This document shows, in pieces, positions 61,165 to 64,000 of a DNA stretch of 64,000 bases. The DNA comes from Aquimarina sediminis. GTDB taxonomy: Bacteria > Bacteroidota > Bacteroidia > Flavobacteriales > Flavobacteriaceae. The first letter of the stretch is position 1; each line of letters begins with the position of its first letter. The position numbers were made by a program, and so were the translations under genes. Location of the stretch: positions 176,076 to 240,075 of the forward strand of contig NZ_POYJ01000009.1 of the NCBI RefSeq assembly GCF_002895435.1, read 5' to 3'. Below the pieces are notes generated by a model. It made no database searches. It saw only the letters and a program-made list of their open reading frames with translations, and had not been told where the DNA came from.

Positions 61165-62385
61165 TTATTGAGTTCTATGTGCCAAAACAATAGGAGGTTC
61201 CCCATTAAAAGGGTTTATAAACTTACCTACAGTTCGTGCTCCTTCTCCCATAGTAGCCGCACGTATCACACTCCTATCTCCATATCGAGAGCGTATTGCA
61301 TCCATTGCCTTATACAGATTCACAGTTTTCTTTTCGTCATCAAATAAATTAATTTGATAAGTTCCTGCAGTTAATCCACTATATCGAACACCTACAAGGC
61401 GCACTAATAGCCTTCTACTAAACAAGTTTTCAAAAAGCTCAAGCACCACAGGTATCAAATGGTGATCTGCAGATGTATAAGGTATTTTAAGTTGTTTAGA
61501 ATATGTTTGAAAATCAGAGTAGCGAATCTTTACTGTTACACATGAGGCAAGTTTTCCTCCTCTTCGTAACTGAAAAGCTAAGTTTTCTGCCATTGCCATG
61601 ATAGTAGTCTTTAGGGTAGTGATATTGATAGTATCCTGACCATATGTCCGTTCGCTAGAAATAGATTTACGTTCATGATATGCTATTATAGGTGTTTTAT
61701 CAATACCATTAGCACGTTGCCATATGACCCTACCATTTTTCCCAAAAACAGAAGTCATCATCTCTACAGGCATTTGTTGCACTGTCTGTACATTTTTAAT
61801 TCCCATATTACAAAAGGTTCGATACGTCTTTTCGCCTACCATTGGTATTTTCTTTATAGACAATGGAGCCAAAAATGTTTTTTCGTAACCAGTATCAATC
61901 TTTAGCTGATTATTTGGTTTTGCTTCATTAGTAGCAACTTTAGAAACCATTTTATTAATCGAAAGTCCAAATGAAATAGGCAACCCTGATTCTTTAATAA
62001 TTGTATTACGCAACTCTGATGCAAATTTATAACAGCCAAAAAAACGATCCATCCCACTAAGATCAGCATAAAACTCATCTACACTAGCTTTTTCTAAGAC
62101 TGGCACTTTACTTTGTAAGATTTCGGTCACTTGTTTTGAAAATTTAGTGTATGTCCCTGCATTCCCTCGTATATAAATGGCATGTGGACAAAGCTGTCTA
62201 GCCAATTTCATGGGCATTCCTGAATGTACACCATACTCTCTAGTTTCATAACTTGCTGCACTAACAACTCCACGATCTCCCGTTCCTCCAACAATTACAG
62301 GTTTATTATTCAATTTACTATCTAAAAGTCGTTCACAGGAAACAAAAAAAGTATCCAAATCAAAGTGTAAAATTGTAGTATTCAT
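61165..62385 (-). CDS. dinB: DNA polymerase IV (Y-family)
   Basis: 406 residues from the ATG at 62385; an upstream frame extension lacks similarity. Active-site Asp9 in FDLDTFF and Asp103/Glu104 in SVDEFYADLSG, so the catalytic carboxylates are intact; this is an active Y-family polymerase, unlike the inactive ImuB in some mutasomes. Starts 11 bp after the exonuclease gene ends and is directly followed by dnaE. Likely bypasses damaged bases under stress. Confidence 0.95.
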   Translation of the reverse strand: MNTTILHFDLDTFFVSCERLLDSKLNNKPVIVGGTGDRGVVSAASYETREYGVHSGMPMKLARQLCPHAIYIRGNAGTYTKFSKQVTEILQSKVPVLEKASVDEFYADLSGMDRFFGCYKFASELRNTIIKESGLPISFGLSINKMVSKVATNEAKPNNQLKIDTGYEKTFLAPLSIKKIPMVGEKTYRTFCNMGIKNVQTVQQMPVEMMTSVFGKNGRVIWQRANGIDKTPIIAYHERKSISSERTYGQDTINITTLKTTIMAMAENLAFQLRRGGKLASCVTVKIRYSDFQTYSKQLKIPYTSADHHLIPVVLELFENLFSRRLLVRLVGVRYSGLTAGTYQINLFDDEKKTVNLYKAMDAIRSRYGDRSVIRAATMGEGARTVGKFINPFNGEPPIVLAHRTQ

Positions 62386-62396
62386 AAGTATTCCTT

Positions 62397-63779
62397 TTAC
62401 ATATACACAACATTTCTTTCCCCATGTTTGCATAAATAATTTTTAATGATTTTTGTGGTATGATATGTATGTGCCTGTACCGTTAGAAAAGTTTCAAAGC
62501 CATCGAGATTCGATACTTGCTCAGATTCATGAATATACCCAAACCCTTTATAAACACCATTTTGTATCATAACAAAACTATGCTCATCTATAGTTCTCCC
62601 CTTTTCTTTTATAAAATAAGTTTGTTTTTGCTTTTTTAAAGATGTGAGTGCTTTCTGTACCCGCATATTATACAATGCAACAGATTCTTTACCATAGCAT
62701 ATACCTTTACAGTTCTTAATGCGGTAATGAGAGCATCGTTCTGTTGTACTTTGCAAATTACAGTAACGAGGACATAATTGATAATCAAAACATAATTTTT
62801 CCAATTGCTCTATAGCATCAGACCTTCTATAAAACACTTCTAACGAATGATCTGTTTTAGTTGACCTATCTATTGCAAGTTGTATTATTCCTCTTCTATT
62901 GATATACTGTATAATTCTATATGGGGCAACAGGTCTTTTTTGTGCACTATTAAATTCTGGATAATGTCTTTTAATTTTATCTGCTTCCAATAATAGGGCT
63001 ATTAATTCGTTACCTGTAATTTCATAATCTATAGTATATGTATTCTGACCAAGAGCATATTCTTTGTTTTTTTTATCATAGAAATGACTAACCACCCTCT
63101 TCTTTATATTCTTTGCTTTACCAGCATAAATAACTTTTCCTTTTTTATCTTTAAATAAGTATATCCCTGTTTGCTCAGGTAAGTGATTTATAATACTTGC
63201 ATCTAAATGAGGAGGAAGTGTTGCTTCTTTAGAATAAGCATGTAAAAAAGAGTTTATTACTGAAAATTCCGAGTCAAGTTCTAAAATACGTTGAAATAAT
63301 ATAACTGTAGCATCAGTATCTCCTTCTGCACGATGCCGATCAACTAACGGAATATTCAGTGATGAACAAAGCCTTCCTAAGCTATAAGAAAATAATCCTG
63401 GCATTAATTTTCTCGAAAGACGAACAGTACATAATTTTTTCCTAGTAAATGTATACCCTATTCTCTTAAACTCATCTCTTATAACATTGTAATCAAAATT
63501 CACATTATGAGCTACAAAAACAGCTTCTGTTGTTATTTCGATTATATGTTTTGCTATTTCATGAAATTTTGGAGCCTTTCTAACCATATTATCATCTATC
63601 CCAGTAAGTCCTGTAATAAATGCTGGGATATTTTGTTCAGGGTTAACTAAGGAAGTAAATTTATCCTGAATCTTATTGCCTCGTAATAGCACAATACAAA
63701 TTTCGGTAATACGATTACCTTTAATACCTTTTCCTGTAGTTTCTACATCAATAACAGTGTATAATTGGTCTTGCATCAT
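62397..63779 (-). CDS. Exonuclease (DnaQ-like) fused to GIY-YIG nuclease domain
   Basis: 460 residues. N-terminal DEDDh exonuclease: Asp11/Glu13 (IDVETTG), Asp96 (NFDYN) and His149/Asp154 (HRAEGD). Second half: GIY-YIG nuclease of the UvrC/Cho type, Gly205-Ile-Tyr and Tyr218-Ala-Gly (GIYLF, VIYAGKAKNIKKRV), Arg228, and Glu258/Glu265 (NELIALLLEADKIK). This fusion is related to pol III epsilon-like proteins with UvrC N-domain. First gene of the mutagenesis operon. Either of two adjacent ATG codons may start it. Confidence 0.93.
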   Translation of the reverse strand: MMQDQLYTVIDVETTGKGIKGNRITEICIVLLRGNKIQDKFTSLVNPEQNIPAFITGLTGIDDNMVRKAPKFHEIAKHIIEITTEAVFVAHNVNFDYNVIRDEFKRIGYTFTRKKLCTVRLSRKLMPGLFSYSLGRLCSSLNIPLVDRHRAEGDTDATVILFQRILELDSEFSVINSFLHAYSKEATLPPHLDASIINHLPEQTGIYLFKDKKGKVIYAGKAKNIKKRVVSHFYDKKNKEYALGQNTYTIDYEITGNELIALLLEADKIKRHYPEFNSAQKRPVAPYRIIQYINRRGIIQLAIDRSTKTDHSLEVFYRRSDAIEQLEKLCFDYQLCPRYCNLQSTTERCSHYRIKNCKGICYGKESVALYNMRVQKALTSLKKQKQTYFIKEKGRTIDEHSFVMIQNGVYKGFGYIHESEQVSNLDGFETFLTVQAHTYHTTKIIKNYLCKHGERNVVYM

Positions 63780-63796
63780 TCTTTAGTTAAGAAACA

Positions 63797-63804
63797 CAAA
63801 ACTA
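63797..63804 (-). promoter_or_regulatory. -7 promoter element of the exonuclease-dinB-dnaE operon
   Basis: TAGTTTTG on the minus strand fits TAnnTTTG, 17 bp before the start codon. The expected -33 position, about 19 bp upstream, falls inside the 58-bp palindrome, so a protein bound there would block RNA polymerase. Confidence 0.5.
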
Positions 63805-63810
63805 CTACAA

Positions 63811-63868
63811 AAAAATGAATTATAGGAATATTTCCTAATATTAGGAAATATTCCTATAATTCATTTTT
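63811..63868. promoter_or_regulatory. Perfect 58-bp palindrome, candidate operator
   Basis: The 29 bases at 63811-63839 are the exact reverse complement of 63840-63868, without a spacer. Each arm contains its own smaller dyad, AGGAA-TAT-TTCCT (63824-63836) or its inverted copy AGGAA-ATA-TTCCT (63843-63855), so there are two operator-like sites 19 bp apart, centre to centre. It lies just upstream of the -7 box of the mutagenesis operon and 44 bp from the 5S terminator. Confidence 0.75.
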
Positions 63869-63911
63869 ATAACATTCACATCTAATCCGTTTGACCTTAA
63901 ATTTATGGTAT

Positions 63912-63943
63912 AAAAAAACCCCTCATATTGCTATGAAGGGTTT
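63912..63943 (-). terminator. Terminator of the rRNA operon
   Basis: On the minus strand AAACCCTTCAT pairs with ATGAGGGGTTT (one T-G pair) around a 6-nt loop and is followed by seven T. It starts a few bases after the 5S rRNA 3' end. Confidence 0.85.
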
Positions 63944-63949
63944 CAAGGA

Positions 63950-64000
63950 AGGCGGCGACCTACTCTCCCACGATTGTAGTACCATTGGCGCTATCAGGCT
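63950..64000 (-). rRNA. rrf: 5S ribosomal RNA, 3' part (cut by window edge)
   Basis: The minus strand reads AGCCTGATAGCGCCAATGGT, then GTGGGAGAGTAGGTCGCCGCC, the conserved 3' portion of 5S rRNA. The 5' two thirds and the rest of the rRNA operon lie beyond the window. Confidence 0.92.

Overview
This AT-rich window looks like the chromosome of a marine member of Bacteroidetes, family Flavobacteriaceae. The genus cannot be fixed from this sequence alone; an Aquimarina-like organism is only a guess. The support is: SusC-type TonB-dependent receptors with STN or carboxypeptidase-like N-domains, DUF4249 and DUF4835 proteins, a FecI/FecR pair, the long (482 aa) GAPDH, the bamD-omega-coaBC-DUF4835-recN cluster, and promoters of the Bacteroidetes type (TTG, about 19 bp, TAnnTTTG).

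Left third (0.3-30 kb): mostly conserved housekeeping. On the minus strand there is an envelope/cofactor operon (bamD, RNA polymerase omega, coaBC, DUF4835, recN), then a KirBac-like channel with dapA and a DUF6913 protein, two tandem paralogous membrane proteins, ligA, and a GNAT-prmC-LOG group. On the plus strand are two small exported proteins, ribD-HAD-EamA-YigZ, then dnaA, a low-molecular-weight phosphatase and an RsmI-like methylase. A minus-strand dapF-GNAT-mltG operon plus a lysozyme-like protein handle peptidoglycan. An HtrA protease, GAPDH, a coiled-coil membrane protein and trmD follow.

Middle (30-44 kb): a transport island made of a DASS-type symporter, a large STN-containing TonB receptor and FecR on the minus strand, with the ECF sigma factor divergent. 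Then come rplS with a textbook promoter and terminator, a 0.9-kb non-coding gap with an orphan terminator, and a monomeric isocitrate dehydrogenase. A second ECF sigma operon follows (sigma, one-TM putative anti-sigma, DUF4097-like protein, outer-membrane protein, and a 54-residue reading frame).

Accessory region (44-55 kb): two paralogous TonB receptor-DUF4249 pairs flank a serine hydrolase and a third TonB receptor. Right after the first pair lies the most unusual non-coding structure: thirteen units repeating every 20-21 bp, each with a conserved 10-bp core (AAGTTACTGT) and a more variable other half. I know of no described element that fits it.

Right end (55-64 kb): murQ-DUF6095, a DinB-fold protein, a coiled-coil exported protein, a 102-bp element with inverted ends, and a three-gene minus-strand mutagenesis operon. 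That operon encodes an exonuclease/GIY-YIG fusion, Pol IV and a short DnaE. It is preceded by a perfect 58-bp palindrome containing two AGGAA-TAT-TTCCT dyads next to a recognisable -7 box, a strong candidate operator. The window ends inside a 5S rRNA gene (minus strand) and its terminator. No tRNA, CRISPR array, insertion sequence or prophage was recognised.
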